Position numbers and translations under genes: made by a program
Assembly (NCBI GenBank): GCA_035459025.1
Contig: DATHYT010000094.1
Location: 107,457-171,456 of the forward strand
Source of the DNA: JAABQT01 sp035459025
GTDB lineage: Bacteria; Pseudomonadota; Gammaproteobacteria; Burkholderiales; SG8-39
DNA length: 64,000 nucleotides
Direction: 5' to 3'
Part shown: piece by piece, positions 45,061 to 54,184 of the stretch
Layout: every line of letters starts with the position of its first letter
How positions within the stretch are numbered: the first letter of the stretch is position 1
The notes under the pieces: generated by a model
Seen by the model: only the letters and a program-made list of their open reading frames with translations
The model's database searches: none
Told to the model about the DNA's origin: nothing

Positions 45061-45354
45061 TCCGGCGGACTTGGCGACGAAGCGGGCGACGGCCTCGATC
45101 TGCTCGGGGGTCAGCTTGTCGCTGAACGGCGGCATGATGCCGACGCCCTGACGTACAGCGGCCAAGGTCTGCTCCAGGTCGGGCTTGAGCTCGTCGAGCG
45201 AAGGGCCAACCGTCCCCGCGGCGCCGGCCGCCTTCAGCGTGTGGCACAGCTGGCACGGCGGCTGCGCTAGCTCCGTGAAGACCTTGCGCCCCAGCTCCTC
45301 GCCGTGCGCGGCGCAGGACAGGGCGAACGCGAGCCCCGCCGCCGCCGCTCTCAC
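45055..45354 (-). CDS. monohaem cytochrome c, SorB-like
   Basis: A 99-residue exported cytochrome: signal peptide (AAAAGLAFALSCAAHG), haem site CQLCH and Met ligand in GIMPPFSDKLTPEQ. The partner gene upstream is a molybdopterin sulfite-oxidase-like protein, the SorAB arrangement in which SorB accepts electrons from SorA. The GTG start overlaps the sorA-like stop (GTGA). The last codons AAA-TAG belong to the REP-like element. Confidence 0.85.
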   Translation of the reverse strand: MRAAAAGLAFALSCAAHGEELGRKVFTELAQPPCQLCHTLKAAGAAGTVGPSLDELKPDLEQTLAAVRQGVGIMPPFSDKLTPEQIEAVARFVAKSAGK

Positions 45355-46550
45355 GCCACGGTCACTTTGACCGCGTGGTCGCGCCAGCCGTTGTGGCCGT
45401 AGCCGCGCTCGTTCTCCACGCGCAGCTCGGGCTGCACTTCGCCGTCGTAGGCGTGCGCGCGGCTGGTGATGGTGTAGGTGCCCGGGCTGAGGCGCACGGC
45501 GAGCACGAACTGGCGCCACGCGTGCGGCCCGAGCAGCGGGCCGAAGAATTCGGCCGCTCGCCAGCTCGCACCGCCGTCGAGCGACACTTCGACGCCCTTC
45601 ACCGCGCTCGTGCCGCTCCACGCCACGCCGGTGATCTGCACCATGCCGGCGCGCACGGTCTGGCCGTCCTCGCCGGACGGGTTCGTGACGAAGGACTTCA
45701 GGTTCATGTCCCACATCGTCGGCTGGCCCGGCGCGCCCTTCTCGCCGATCGGCCGCACACGGTAGCTCGACGACTGGATGCGCGCATCGGTCTGGTCCGC
45801 GGTGAACTCGACGCGCTTCACGTACTTTACGTTATTCACGCCGTAGTAGCCGGGAATGATCATGCGCACCGGGCCGCCGTTCGCGACCGGCAGCGGCGCG
45901 CCATTCAGCTCCCAGGCGAGGATTGCGCGCTCCAGCATGTTCCAGGGCACCGAGCGCTCGACGAGTGCGCGTTTCGGATCGACGCCGGCCGGCAGGGTCT
46001 CGCCGCCGGTGCTCGTCATGTAGCGCATGCCCTGGCGCACGCCGCCCACCGCGGCCACCACGGCCTTCATCGGCACCCCGCTCCACAGCGAGCAGCCGGC
46101 CGCCCCCGTCTTCCACTGCGTGCCGCCCACCTTGTGGCCGAAGAACGCGCGCCCGTTGCCCGAGCACTGCAGCACCATCGGCACCGCCTCGACGCCGAGC
46201 GCCTTCAGCTCGCCGAGCGTGAAGCTGCGCGGGTTGGTCACGCCCTGGATCTCGACCTGCCAGGCGTCGGCGTTCTTCACCGCGGCCTCGTCCGGCGGGG
46301 TGAGGTTGTTGCGCACGAACAGGACCTCGTTTGCCGTGATGACGCTCGTGCCCTGCGCGCCGCGCACCGTTTCCATGGTGTTGGAGGAATGCACGATGAG
46401 GTTCGCTTCGTCCTTCCACGCGGCGTAGCCGGGCAGCGGCTTGCCCTTGGCGAGGGCCGACGGCGCGAGGCCCGCGAGTCCGGCGGCGGCGGCGCCGCCC
46501 GCGCTGGTCATGAGGAATTTGCGACGGTTCCTGTCGAGGCTCGCTGTCAT
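45351..46550 (-). CDS. sulfite oxidase-type molybdoenzyme, SorA-like
   Basis: A 399-residue periplasmic molybdopterin oxidoreductase of the sulfite oxidase family. The twin-arginine signal has RNRRKFLMTSAGG. The molybdenum-binding Cys lies in MVLQCSGNGRAFF, and the C-terminal dimerisation (Mo-co) domain ends VKVTVA. With the cytochrome immediately downstream it forms a SorAB-like sulfite:cytochrome c oxidoreductase. Other substrates are possible in this family. ATG 46550 follows GGGAG. Confidence 0.88.
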   Translation of the reverse strand: MTASLDRNRRKFLMTSAGGAAAAGLAGLAPSALAKGKPLPGYAAWKDEANLIVHSSNTMETVRGAQGTSVITANEVLFVRNNLTPPDEAAVKNADAWQVEIQGVTNPRSFTLGELKALGVEAVPMVLQCSGNGRAFFGHKVGGTQWKTGAAGCSLWSGVPMKAVVAAVGGVRQGMRYMTSTGGETLPAGVDPKRALVERSVPWNMLERAILAWELNGAPLPVANGGPVRMIIPGYYGVNNVKYVKRVEFTADQTDARIQSSSYRVRPIGEKGAPGQPTMWDMNLKSFVTNPSGEDGQTVRAGMVQITGVAWSGTSAVKGVEVSLDGGASWRAAEFFGPLLGPHAWRQFVLAVRLSPGTYTITSRAHAYDGEVQPELRVENERGYGHNGWRDHAVKVTVA

Positions 46551-46642
46551 GGCATCTCCCGGGGTAGCACTGTTACCGAATTCTCCACACATTTCTCAGC
46601 CGCGCAAGCACCGCCACCGCTTTTCGCGCAAAGAGCGGCGCG

Positions 46643-47773
46643 CTATTCGAGGTCGGTATACAGCAGGCGCGGCTCGGCCGGCACGCTCTCCAGCGTGAAA
46701 TAGACGCGTCCGATCTCGCGCCCGTCCTCGGTCTCGACCTGCACCTTCCAGCGCCCGGGCTGGTAGTTGGCCTTGTAGCCGTAGCCGCGGAAGCCCTCCT
46801 CGCGTCCGCCGACGATGTCGATCGGGATCGAGTCCTGCAGCAGCCAGCCGCGCCCGCCCGGCTCCCAGTACCAGCGCATGCGCACGCGGTCGGCGAATCG
46901 CGCGGGCGAGAACACGCGGAAGAACACGTACACCCGGTCGCCGGGCTGAGCGCGGAAGTCCTGGTCGCCGTGGTGCCAGAAGCGCCACCACGGCCGCTCG
47001 TGCGCCAGCGCGTAGCCCCGCTCGGTGCGCTCGACGCCGTGATAGACGCCGATGAAGGGGATCGACAGCGGCGCAGGCGGGATCACACGCAGCAGGTAGG
47101 CGGCGAGGAACGCGAGCAGCACCGCGCAGAGCGGCAGCAGCATCTGCCGGCGCACCTGCCCGAACAGCGCGCGACGGCGCCGCCGCACCCACCACGCAAC
47201 GCCTGCGAGCGGCATCACGCCCGCCAGCATGGAAGCGACGAACACCCAGGTGCCGATCGAGCCGAGCGCGATCGGCACCACGATGGCGGCGAAGGACAGG
47301 TAACACAAGCCGAGCAGCGCGAACTTGAAATGCAGGCCGATCGCCTTGACGCGCCGCGACTCGTTCGCCACCAGCAGCGCCAGCAGGAAGGCGAGAAAGC
47401 CGAACGAGACCAGGAGCGAGCTGCTCTTGAAGAAGAAGATCGCATACAGGTTCATCAGCGCGCCGAGCGCGAAGTGGATCGCCGCCGAGCGGTACTCGTA
47501 GTACCAGTGCACGATGCGCGGCTGGCCGGCGAGCTCCACCGGCGGCGCCCCCTGCTCGAGCAGCATGTGCAGCAGCACCGCGGTGACCGCGGCCAGGTAG
47601 AGCGTTTGCTGCGCGATCGTGACCCAGGAATCGACGCGCCCGACCGTAAAGATGTCGAAGATGAAGCCGCCGGCGAAGAAGGCGACCACCACCTCGCGCT
47701 CGTTCTGCGCGAAGCGCAGCCGCAGGCGCTCGAACGCCGTCGCCGGGGCCGCCGGTACCTCGGGCTGCGTCAT
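46643..47773 (-). CDS. DUF2914 membrane protein
   Basis: A 376-residue protein with about seven membrane helices in the first 260 residues and a C-terminal periplasmic beta domain (RAQPGDRVYVFFRVFSPARF, RMRWYWEPGGRGWLLQDSIP, YQPGRWKVQVETEDGREIG) matching DUF2914. Function unknown. Its -10 TACAAT (47789-47784) lies 10 bp before ATG 47773, so the leader would be about 3 nt. It is divergent from the NfeD-type protease gene 60 bp away. Confidence 0.82.
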   Translation of the reverse strand: MTQPEVPAAPATAFERLRLRFAQNEREVVVAFFAGGFIFDIFTVGRVDSWVTIAQQTLYLAAVTAVLLHMLLEQGAPPVELAGQPRIVHWYYEYRSAAIHFALGALMNLYAIFFFKSSSLLVSFGFLAFLLALLVANESRRVKAIGLHFKFALLGLCYLSFAAIVVPIALGSIGTWVFVASMLAGVMPLAGVAWWVRRRRRALFGQVRRQMLLPLCAVLLAFLAAYLLRVIPPAPLSIPFIGVYHGVERTERGYALAHERPWWRFWHHGDQDFRAQPGDRVYVFFRVFSPARFADRVRMRWYWEPGGRGWLLQDSIPIDIVGGREEGFRGYGYKANYQPGRWKVQVETEDGREIGRVYFTLESVPAEPRLLYTDLE

Positions 47774-47783
47774 CGGAACGGCG

Positions 47784-47789
47784 ATTGTA
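47784..47789 (-). promoter_or_regulatory. -10 hexamer of the DUF2914 gene
   Basis: TACAAT, 10 bp before the ATG on the minus strand. The predicted leader is 2-4 nt and there is no room for a Shine-Dalgarno sequence. Confidence 0.55.
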
Positions 47790-47821
47790 CCGATCGTACG
47801 GTCGCGGCCCGCGCCAGCTTG

Positions 47822-47827
47822 TAGACT
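47822..47827 (+). promoter_or_regulatory. -10 hexamer of the NfeD-type gene
   Basis: TAGACT, then 6 bp and ATG 47834, predicting a leaderless transcript. The same hexamer precedes the Crp/Fnr regulator gene. Confidence 0.6.
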
Positions 47828-47833
47828 GCGGTC

Positions 47834-49204
47834 ATGCAAGCCCGCTCCGCGCTCGCCGTGCTGCTGCTCTCGCTGGGGCTCCTCGCCGTCCCCGCGTCGT
47901 CCCCCGCCCAGCCGGATAAGCGCGTGGTCCACGTCGCACCGATCGAAGGCGTCATCGACCTGGGCCTCGCGCCCTTCGTGCGGCGCGCGATCGACGAGGC
48001 CGCGCAGGCCGGCGCGGCGGCGCTGGTGCTCGAAGTCAACACGTTCGGCGGGCGCGTGGACGCCGCGGTGCAGATCCGCGATGCGCTGCTCAACAGCCCG
48101 GTCAAGACCATCGCCTTCGTCAACAAGCGCGCCATCTCCGCCGGCGCGCTGATCAGCCTCGCCGCCGAGCACCTCGTCATGTCCGGCGGCAGCACCATCG
48201 GCGCGGCGACGCCGGTGCAGGCAGGAGCGCCGGGCGCCGCCGCCCAGCCGGTGCAGGAAAAGACCGTGTCCTACGTGCGCAAGGAGTTCCGCGCCACCGC
48301 CGAGAGCCGCAAGCGCCCGCCGCGGCTCGCCGAGGCGATGGTGGACGCCGACGTCGAGATCCGCGGCGTGATCGCCAAAGGCAAGCTGCTCACGCTGACG
48401 ACCGACGAGGCGCTCAAGCACAAGCTCGCCGATTTTCGCGCCGATACCCTGGAAAGCGCGCTCGAAAAGCTGGGGCTCGGCGGCGCCGAGCTGCGGCGCG
48501 CCGCGCCCAACTGGGCAGAGAACGTGGTGCGCTTCCTGACCCACCCGGTGGTGAGCTCGCTGCTCATCAGCATCGCCATGATCGGCATTCTGATCGAGCT
48601 GCGCACGCCCGGCTTCGGCATTCCCGGCGCGGCGGGCGTGACAAGCCTGGCGCTATTCCTCTGGGGCCACTGGCTGGTGCAGCTCGCCGGGTGGGAAGAG
48701 CTGCTGCTCGCGCTCGGCGGCGTGGTGCTGCTCGCGCTGGAGCTGTTTGTCATTCCGGGATTCGGCATCGCCGGGATACTCGGCATCCTCGCGCTGCTCG
48801 CAGCGCTGGTGCTCAGCATGCTCGGCACGGGCGACACGCCACAATTCATGATGCTGGCCGCCACGCGCGTCGTGTTCGCGCTGCTCGCCGCCCTGGTGGC
48901 GAGCCTGGTGCTGCTGCGTTACCTGCCGCGCCTGCCCTTCGGGCGGCGCTTCGTCTTGCGCACCGGCCTGGCGTCGGCGCAGGGATATGCGTCAGCGCCG
49001 GAAAGCGACCGTCAGTGGCTGGGCAGGAAAGGCCGCGCATCGTCCCCGCTGCACCCGGCCGGCATCGCCGAAATCGACGGCCAGCGCCTGGACGTGGTCT
49101 CCGACGGGGAACTCGTCGAGGCGGGCGAGTTCATAGAAGTGATCCGCGTGGACAGTAACCGCGTCGTCGTCAGACGAATCGTCAACCCCAATGCAAAGGA
49201 GTGA
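47834..49204 (+). CDS. NfeD-family membrane serine protease (ClpP-like)
   Basis: A 456-residue long-form NfeD protein. A signal peptide (MQARSALAVLLLSLGLLAVP) leads into a ClpP-class protease domain (EVNTFGGRVDAAVQIRDAL, NKRAISAGALISLAAEHLV with the serine, then the lysine helix region), four or five membrane helices (about 235-370) and a C-terminal OB-fold NfeD domain (KGRASSPLHPAGIAEIDGQRLDVVSDGE). Such proteases cleave stomatin/flotillin partners. The partner gene follows after 3 bp. Confidence 0.9.
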   Translation: MQARSALAVLLLSLGLLAVPASSPAQPDKRVVHVAPIEGVIDLGLAPFVRRAIDEAAQAGAAALVLEVNTFGGRVDAAVQIRDALLNSPVKTIAFVNKRAISAGALISLAAEHLVMSGGSTIGAATPVQAGAPGAAAQPVQEKTVSYVRKEFRATAESRKRPPRLAEAMVDADVEIRGVIAKGKLLTLTTDEALKHKLADFRADTLESALEKLGLGGAELRRAAPNWAENVVRFLTHPVVSSLLISIAMIGILIELRTPGFGIPGAAGVTSLALFLWGHWLVQLAGWEELLLALGGVVLLALELFVIPGFGIAGILGILALLAALVLSMLGTGDTPQFMMLAATRVVFALLAALVASLVLLRYLPRLPFGRRFVLRTGLASAQGYASAPESDRQWLGRKGRASSPLHPAGIAEIDGQRLDVVSDGELVEAGEFIEVIRVDSNRVVVRRIVNPNAKE

Positions 49205-49207
49205 CCC

Positions 49208-50188
49208 ATGACAGGGCTGGAGACAAGCCTCACCGGAGGTCTAGGATTGCTCATCCTGCTGGTGGCAGGCCTGGCACTGCTGCTGTACCTGGTGCCGGTG
49301 CCGCTGTGGATCGCGGCATGGGCCTCGGGCGCCTACGTGGGGCTGTTCACCCTGATCGCCATGCGGCTGCGCCGCGTGCCGCCCAGCACCATGATCACGG
49401 CGCGCATCAGCTCGGTGAAGGCCGGCATCGACGTCTCGCTGAACGACCTCGAGGCCCACTTTCTCGCGGGCGGCAATGTCGTGCGGGTCGTCAATGCCAT
49501 GATCTCGGCGGACAAGGCCAACATCCCCCTGCCCTTCAAGCGCGCCGCGGCGATCGACCTCGCGGGACGCAACGTGCTGGAGGCGGTGCAGATGTCAGTG
49601 CTGCCCAAGGTGATCGAGACACCGCGCATCGCGGCGGTCGCCAAGGACGGCATCCAGCTGATCGTCGTCTCCCGCGTCACGGTGCGCACCAATATCGACC
49701 GCCTGGTGGGCGGTGCGGGCGAAGAGACGATCATCGCGCGCGTCGGCGAGGGCATGGTGAGCACCATCGGCTCGGCTACCAATCACAAGAGCGTGCTGGA
49801 GAACCCCGACCATATCTCCAAGCACATCCTCTCCAAGGGCCTGGACGCGGGCACCGCCTACGAGATCCTGTCCATCGACATCGCCGATGTCGACGTCGGC
49901 GCGAACATCGGCGCGAAGCTGCAGATCGACCAGGCCGACGCCGACAAGCAGATCGCGCAGGCCAAGGCCGAGGAGCGCCGCGCCATGGCGGTGGCGCTGG
50001 AACAGGAGATGCGCGCGCGCGTCGTGGAAGCCGAGGCCGAGGTGCCGCGCGCCATGGCGGAGGCCTTCCGCCAGGGCAATCTCGGCATCATGGACTACTA
50101 CCGCATGAAGAACCTGCAGGCCGATACCGACATGCGCGGCGTGATCGCGGGCACCGGCGATGATCCCGCCGGCGCACCGAAGAAGTAG
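49208..50188 (+). CDS. floA: flotillin-like protein FloA
   Basis: A 326-residue FloA/UPF0365-type scaffold: N-terminal membrane-embedded segment (about 10-52), an SPFH-like domain (MISADKANIPLPFKRAAAIDLAGRNVLEAVQMS), and a helical Ala/Glu-rich C-terminal oligomerisation region (ADKQIAQAKAEERRAMAVALEQE). It organises membrane microdomains. It follows the NfeD gene with AAAGGAG upstream, forming the usual nfeD-floA pair. Confidence 0.93.
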   Translation: MTGLETSLTGGLGLLILLVAGLALLLYLVPVPLWIAAWASGAYVGLFTLIAMRLRRVPPSTMITARISSVKAGIDVSLNDLEAHFLAGGNVVRVVNAMISADKANIPLPFKRAAAIDLAGRNVLEAVQMSVLPKVIETPRIAAVAKDGIQLIVVSRVTVRTNIDRLVGGAGEETIIARVGEGMVSTIGSATNHKSVLENPDHISKHILSKGLDAGTAYEILSIDIADVDVGANIGAKLQIDQADADKQIAQAKAEERRAMAVALEQEMRARVVEAEAEVPRAMAEAFRQGNLGIMDYYRMKNLQADTDMRGVIAGTGDDPAGAPKK

Positions 50189-50199
50189 CCGGGGCCGCG

Positions 50200-50583
50200 A
50201 TGCCGAAATCCGGTACCGAACTGCTGTTTCTCGGGCTGGTCATCGCCGGCTTCATGCTGTTCAACTACGTGGCGCAGCAGCTCGCGAAGAAAGCCCGCGC
50301 GCAGCAGGAGGCGACGGAGGCGGAACCGGCCGCAGAGGCGCCGGCGCCCGCACCTGAGGACGAGCCATTGCAGGACATCTGGGGGCGCGCGCCCGCGAAA
50401 CCTCCGGCCGCACCCGAAGTTGTTGCACGCGCCGTACCGGAGCCGCAGGCCGCCCCGCCGCTGCCATCGCCCGGGCACCCGGGTGTCCGGCTGTTTCGGA
50501 CGCGGAAGGATCTGCAACGCGCCATCGTCCTCATGACGGTGCTCGGACCCTGCCGCGCGCTCGAGCCGCACGAACGCCGCTAG
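50200..50583 (+). CDS. hypothetical membrane-anchored protein downstream of floA
   Basis: A 127-residue protein with one N-terminal helix (LLFLGLVIAGFMLFNYVAQQ), a Glu/Ala/Pro-rich linker (about 35-95) and a conserved-looking C-terminal segment FRTRKDLQRAIVLMTVLGPC. It starts 11 bp after floA and ends close to a convergent gene. The layout (anchor, flexible linker, short helix) suggests a small adaptor of the flotillin system. No family is recognised. Confidence 0.65.
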   Translation: MPKSGTELLFLGLVIAGFMLFNYVAQQLAKKARAQQEATEAEPAAEAPAPAPEDEPLQDIWGRAPAKPPAAPEVVARAVPEPQAAPPLPSPGHPGVRLFRTRKDLQRAIVLMTVLGPCRALEPHERR

Positions 50584-50597
50584 CCAGCAACGTCCGC

Positions 50598-50831
50598 CTA
50601 GCGCAGCAGCCGTCGCACGAAGGCGCCGATCACCCAGGCGCGCACCAGCCAGGCGCGCAGCCGCGGCGAGCCGCTGGCGAGCGCCACCGCCACGCCGAGC
50701 CCGAGCACCAGCGGCTCGGCGACGGCTTGGCGCACGCCGCCCGCCGCGGCGGCGACCTGCGCCCGCTGCGCCGCCGAGCGCGAGACCAGCGCCTCGCGCC
50801 GCCGCGCGAGCGTCGCCAGCACCGCCCTCAT
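50598..50831 (-). CDS. YqjK-like small protein
   Basis: A 77-residue basic helical protein (MRAVLATLARRREALVSRSAAQRAQ) with one weakly hydrophobic segment (about 40-55). It is the third gene of a YqjD-YqjE-like set and overlaps the YqjE-like gene by 4 bp (ATGA). The naming as YqjK rests on position and general character, not on a strong motif. Confidence 0.62.
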   Translation of the reverse strand: MRAVLATLARRREALVSRSAAQRAQVAAAAGGVRQAVAEPLVLGLGVAVALASGSPRLRAWLVRAWVIGAFVRRLLR

Positions 50832-51187
50832 TCGCGCGGCTCGAGCGCTTTTGCGTCGCGCTCGAGCTCGCCGAGGCTCGCGGCGAACGGGCGCGCGCGC
50901 GCTTCGCGCCGCACGCGCCACGCGATCAGCGCCGCTGCGGCGAGAAACGCCAACGCCAGGCCCGCGGCCACCGCGACGCGATGCTCGGGCGCCACCGACA
51001 TCACCAGCGCCACCGCGCCGAAGCCGAGCGCAAGCGCAGCGAGCAGGATCGCCGCCACCGCGCCCACCATGATGAGCACCAGGCGCGCGAGCAGCTCCTG
51101 CATCTCGACGCTGAGCAGCTCGAGCCGCGTGCGCGCGAGCCCGAGCAGCGTGGCAAGCAGGCCTTGCACCGACTGCAGCAGGCCCAC
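50828..51187 (-). CDS. phage holin family membrane protein (YqjE-like)
   Basis: A 119-residue membrane protein with an amphipathic N-terminal helix (LLQSVQGLLATLLGLARTRLELLSVE) and two membrane helices (about 35-60 and 70-92). It matches the PF07332 holin-superfamily III/YqjE group. It is not phage-derived here. The gene lies 2 bp after the YqjD/ElaB-like gene, as in E. coli. Confidence 0.85.
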   Translation of the reverse strand: MGLLQSVQGLLATLLGLARTRLELLSVEMQELLARLVLIMVGAVAAILLAALALGFGAVALVMSVAPEHRVAVAAGLALAFLAAAALIAWRVRREARARPFAASLGELERDAKALEPRE

Positions 51188-51189
51188 GG

Positions 51190-51438
51190 CTACTTCCGCC
51201 CGAGGAGCAGCCCGAGCACCAGGCCGACGCCCGCGGCAATGCCGAGCGCCGCCCAGGGGTTGCGGCGCACCTGGTCCTCGATCTCGCGCGCGGCCTCGCG
51301 CGCGCTGTCGCCCGCGGCCGCACCCGCCTCGCCCAGGCGCTCGCCCGACTCGGCGGCGGCGGCCGCGAGCAAGCCCTCGGCGTCGCGCACCACGGCGCGC
51401 AGGTCGGCCATCAGCTTTTCGGTTGTGGCAGGATCCAT
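51190..51438 (-). CDS. DUF883 ribosome-associated membrane protein (YqjD/ElaB-like)
   Basis: An 82-residue protein with an N-terminal amphipathic helix (EKLMADLRAVVRDAEGLLAA) and a C-terminal tail anchor (WAALGIAAGVGLVLGLLLGRK) with the conserved VRRNPWAALG. YqjD and ElaB bind stationary-phase ribosomes at the membrane. The gene thus fits with hpf elsewhere in the window. ATG 51438 follows GGAGGAGGC. It is divergent from the acyl-CoA synthetase gene, 42 bp away. Confidence 0.88.
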   Translation of the reverse strand: MDPATTEKLMADLRAVVRDAEGLLAAAAAESGERLGEAGAAAGDSAREAAREIEDQVRRNPWAALGIAAGVGLVLGLLLGRK

Positions 51439-51468
51439 CGCAAAGCCTCCTCCGTTAAGCGGCGATTG

Positions 51469-51474
51469 TATATT
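51469..51474 (+). promoter_or_regulatory. -10 hexamer of the PatZ-like gene
   Basis: TATATT, nearly consensus and the most AT-rich hexamer seen, 6 bp before ATG 51481. A leaderless mRNA is predicted. Confidence 0.65.
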
Positions 51475-51480
51475 CCGTGG

Positions 51481-54180
51481 ATGGCCGGCCTGTCCGAACG
51501 GCATTACCTCACCCCGCTGTTCGAGCCGGCCGCGGTCGCGGTGATCGGCGCCACCGAGCGCGCGGGCGCTGTCGGCGCGGTGCTGACGCGCAACCTGCTC
51601 GAGGCAAGGTATCAAGGCACGCTGTTTGCGGTGAATCCCAAGCATCGCTCGGTGCACGGGGTGCCCTGCTTCGGCGCCATCGGCAAGGTACCGGGACGCG
51701 TCGACCTGGCGGTGATCGCGACGCCGGCGGCCACCGTGCCCGACATCATCGAGCAATGCGGCAAGGCCGGCGTGCGCGCGGCAGTGGTGATCAGCGCCGG
51801 ATTCTCGGAAACCGGGCCCGCCGGCGCGAAGCTGGAGCGGGCCCTGCTGGAGAACGCGCGGCGCCATCACTTGCGGCTCGTCGGCCCCAACTGTCTTGGC
51901 CTGATGCGCCCTGCGCTCGGGCTGAACGCCACCTTCGCGCGCGGCGCGGCGCTGCCCGGCTCGCTCGGCCTGGTGGCGCAGTCGGGCGCGGTGTGCACCG
52001 CGATGCTCGACTGGGCGCGCCCGAACGGCATCGGCTTTTCGAGCGTGGTGTCGCTCGGCGGCTCCACCGACGTGGATTTCGGCGAGATCATCGACTACCT
52101 GATCGGGGATCCGGCGACCGAGCACATTCTGCTGTACATCGAAGGCGTGCGCAGCGCGCGGCGCTTCGTCTCGGCGCTGCGCGCCGCGGCGCGCGTGAAG
52201 CCCGTCATCGTGCAAAAGGTCGGGCGCCACCCGGCGGGCTCGCGCGCCGCAGTGTCGCATACCGGCGCCATCGTCGGGCTGGACGACGTGTTCGACGCGG
52301 TGGTGAAGCGCGCGGGCGTGGTGCGCGTGAAGACGATCGGCCAGATGGTCGCCGCGGCGCAAGCGCTCGCGGCGCACGTGCGCCCGCGCGGCGACCGGCT
52401 CGCCGTGGTCACCAACGGCGGCGGCCCGGGCGTGATGGCCGCCGACCGCGCCGCCGACCTCGGCATTCCGCTCGCCGAGCTCGCGCCCGCCACCCTCGAG
52501 GCGCTGAAGCCGGCGCTGCCCGCGAACTGGTCGCACGGCAACCCGCTCGACCTGATCGGCGACGCCGATGCCAAGCGCTACCGCGCCGCGGTCAGCGCAT
52601 GCCTCGGCGACGACGGCGTCGACGGCGTGCTCGCCATCCTTACGCCGCAGGCGATGACCGAGCCCGATGCGGCCGCCGCGGCGCTGATCGAGGCGGCGCG
52701 CGGCTCGTCGAAGCCGGTGCTGGCGTGCTGGATGGGCGACGAGCAGACCGCGGCGGCGCGCCGGCGGCTCGCCGCAGCGCGCATCCCCGTGTTCCGCACG
52801 CCCGATCCGGCCGTGGACATGTTCGGCCACGTGTCGGCGTTCTACCGCAACCAGCGCGCCCTGCTGCAGACGCCGGGACCGGTGGCCGCGCCGGACGCGC
52901 CCGATCTCGCCACCGCGCGCGCGATCGTGGACAGCGCGCTTGCCGCGCGCCGCAGCGTGCTCTCGGAAATGGAATCGAAGGCGCTGCTCGCGGCATTCGC
53001 CATCCCCATCGCCCGCACCGTCGTCACGCGCTCGGCGCACGAGGCGATGCTGGTCGCGGGCGAGATCGGCTTTCCGGTGGCGATGAAGATCGACTCGCCC
53101 GAGATCACGCACAAGAGCGACGTGAACGGGGTGCGCCTCAACCTCGGCAACGCGCAGGCGGTGCGCGCGACCTGGGAGGAGATCGTCGCCGAGGCCAAGC
53201 GCCTGCGGCCCGAGGCCAAGGTAAACGGCGTCACCGTCGAGCCGATGGTGCGCCGCGCGCACGGCCGCGAGCTGATGGTCGGGGTCATCCGCGACCCGGT
53301 GTTCGGGCCGGCGATCGTGTTCGGCACCGGCGGCACGGCGGTGGAGGTGCACCGCGACCGCGCCGTGGCGCTGCCGCCGCTCAACGCCTTCCTCATCGCC
53401 GACATGATCCGCGGCACGCGCGTGGCGAAGCTGCTCGGGCCGTTTCGCCGCATGCCGCCGGTGGACATGGCGGCGCTGGAGAGCATCCTGCTGCGCGTCT
53501 CGGAGATGGTGTGCGAGCTGCCCGAGCTCGCCGAGCTCGACATCAACCCGCTGATCGCGGATGCGTCGGGCGCCATCGCCGTCGACGCCCGGGCCGTGCT
53601 GCAGCCCGGCGCGCCGCAGCGCGACCGCTACGGCCACATGGCGATCCACCCCTATCCGGCACACCTCGTCGGCACCTGGCGGCCCGCCGAGGGGCCGGAA
53701 GTCACGCTGCGGCCGATCCGCCCGGAGGACGCGCAGATGGAGCAGGCGTTCGTGAAGAGCCTGTCGGCCGAGACGCGCTACTTCCGCTTCATGGACACGC
53801 TGCGCGAGCTCACGCCGCAGATGCTGGTGCGCTTCACGCAGATCGACTACGACCGCGAGATGGCGTTCGTCGCCACGGTGCCCGAGGACGGCCGCGAGGC
53901 GGAAATCGGCGTCACGCGCTACGTCGCCAATCCCGACGGCGAGAGCTGCGAGTTCGCGGTGGTGATCGCCGACGGCTGGCAGCGCCGCGGCCTCGGGCGG
54001 CGCATGATGGAGCAGCTGATCGACGTGGCGCGCGCGCGCGGGCTGCGCGCCATGGTCGGCCATGTGCTCGCCGAGAACCGCGGCATGCTGGCGCTGTGCC
54101 AGAAGCTGGGCTTCGGCGTCGCCGACAGCGCCGAAGGTCCGATCGTGAAGCGCGTGAGGCTCGCGCTGACGGAGCGCTGA
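51481..54180 (+). CDS. bifunctional NDP-forming acyl-CoA synthetase-like / GNAT acetyltransferase (Pat/PatZ-like)
   Basis: An 899-residue protein with the Pat layout. A CoA-binding Rossmann domain (AVIGATERAGAVG), succinyl-CoA-ligase-like domains (VSLGGSTDVDFGEIIDYL, AAVSHTGAIVG with the phosphorylatable His region), an ATP-grasp domain (about 500-710) and a C-terminal GNAT domain (about 735-895, QRRGLGRRMMEQLID and ENRGMLALCQKLGF) follow in order. Pat proteins acetylate acetyl-CoA synthetase and other lysines. ADP-forming acetate-CoA ligase activity is an alternative if the synthetase core is active. ATG 51481 has no ribosome site but a TATATT -10, six bases upstream. Confidence 0.9.
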   Translation: MAGLSERHYLTPLFEPAAVAVIGATERAGAVGAVLTRNLLEARYQGTLFAVNPKHRSVHGVPCFGAIGKVPGRVDLAVIATPAATVPDIIEQCGKAGVRAAVVISAGFSETGPAGAKLERALLENARRHHLRLVGPNCLGLMRPALGLNATFARGAALPGSLGLVAQSGAVCTAMLDWARPNGIGFSSVVSLGGSTDVDFGEIIDYLIGDPATEHILLYIEGVRSARRFVSALRAAARVKPVIVQKVGRHPAGSRAAVSHTGAIVGLDDVFDAVVKRAGVVRVKTIGQMVAAAQALAAHVRPRGDRLAVVTNGGGPGVMAADRAADLGIPLAELAPATLEALKPALPANWSHGNPLDLIGDADAKRYRAAVSACLGDDGVDGVLAILTPQAMTEPDAAAAALIEAARGSSKPVLACWMGDEQTAAARRRLAAARIPVFRTPDPAVDMFGHVSAFYRNQRALLQTPGPVAAPDAPDLATARAIVDSALAARRSVLSEMESKALLAAFAIPIARTVVTRSAHEAMLVAGEIGFPVAMKIDSPEITHKSDVNGVRLNLGNAQAVRATWEEIVAEAKRLRPEAKVNGVTVEPMVRRAHGRELMVGVIRDPVFGPAIVFGTGGTAVEVHRDRAVALPPLNAFLIADMIRGTRVAKLLGPFRRMPPVDMAALESILLRVSEMVCELPELAELDINPLIADASGAIAVDARAVLQPGAPQRDRYGHMAIHPYPAHLVGTWRPAEGPEVTLRPIRPEDAQMEQAFVKSLSAETRYFRFMDTLRELTPQMLVRFTQIDYDREMAFVATVPEDGREAEIGVTRYVANPDGESCEFAVVIADGWQRRGLGRRMMEQLIDVARARGLRAMVGHVLAENRGMLALCQKLGFGVADSAEGPIVKRVRLALTER

Positions 54181-54184
54181 GCCG

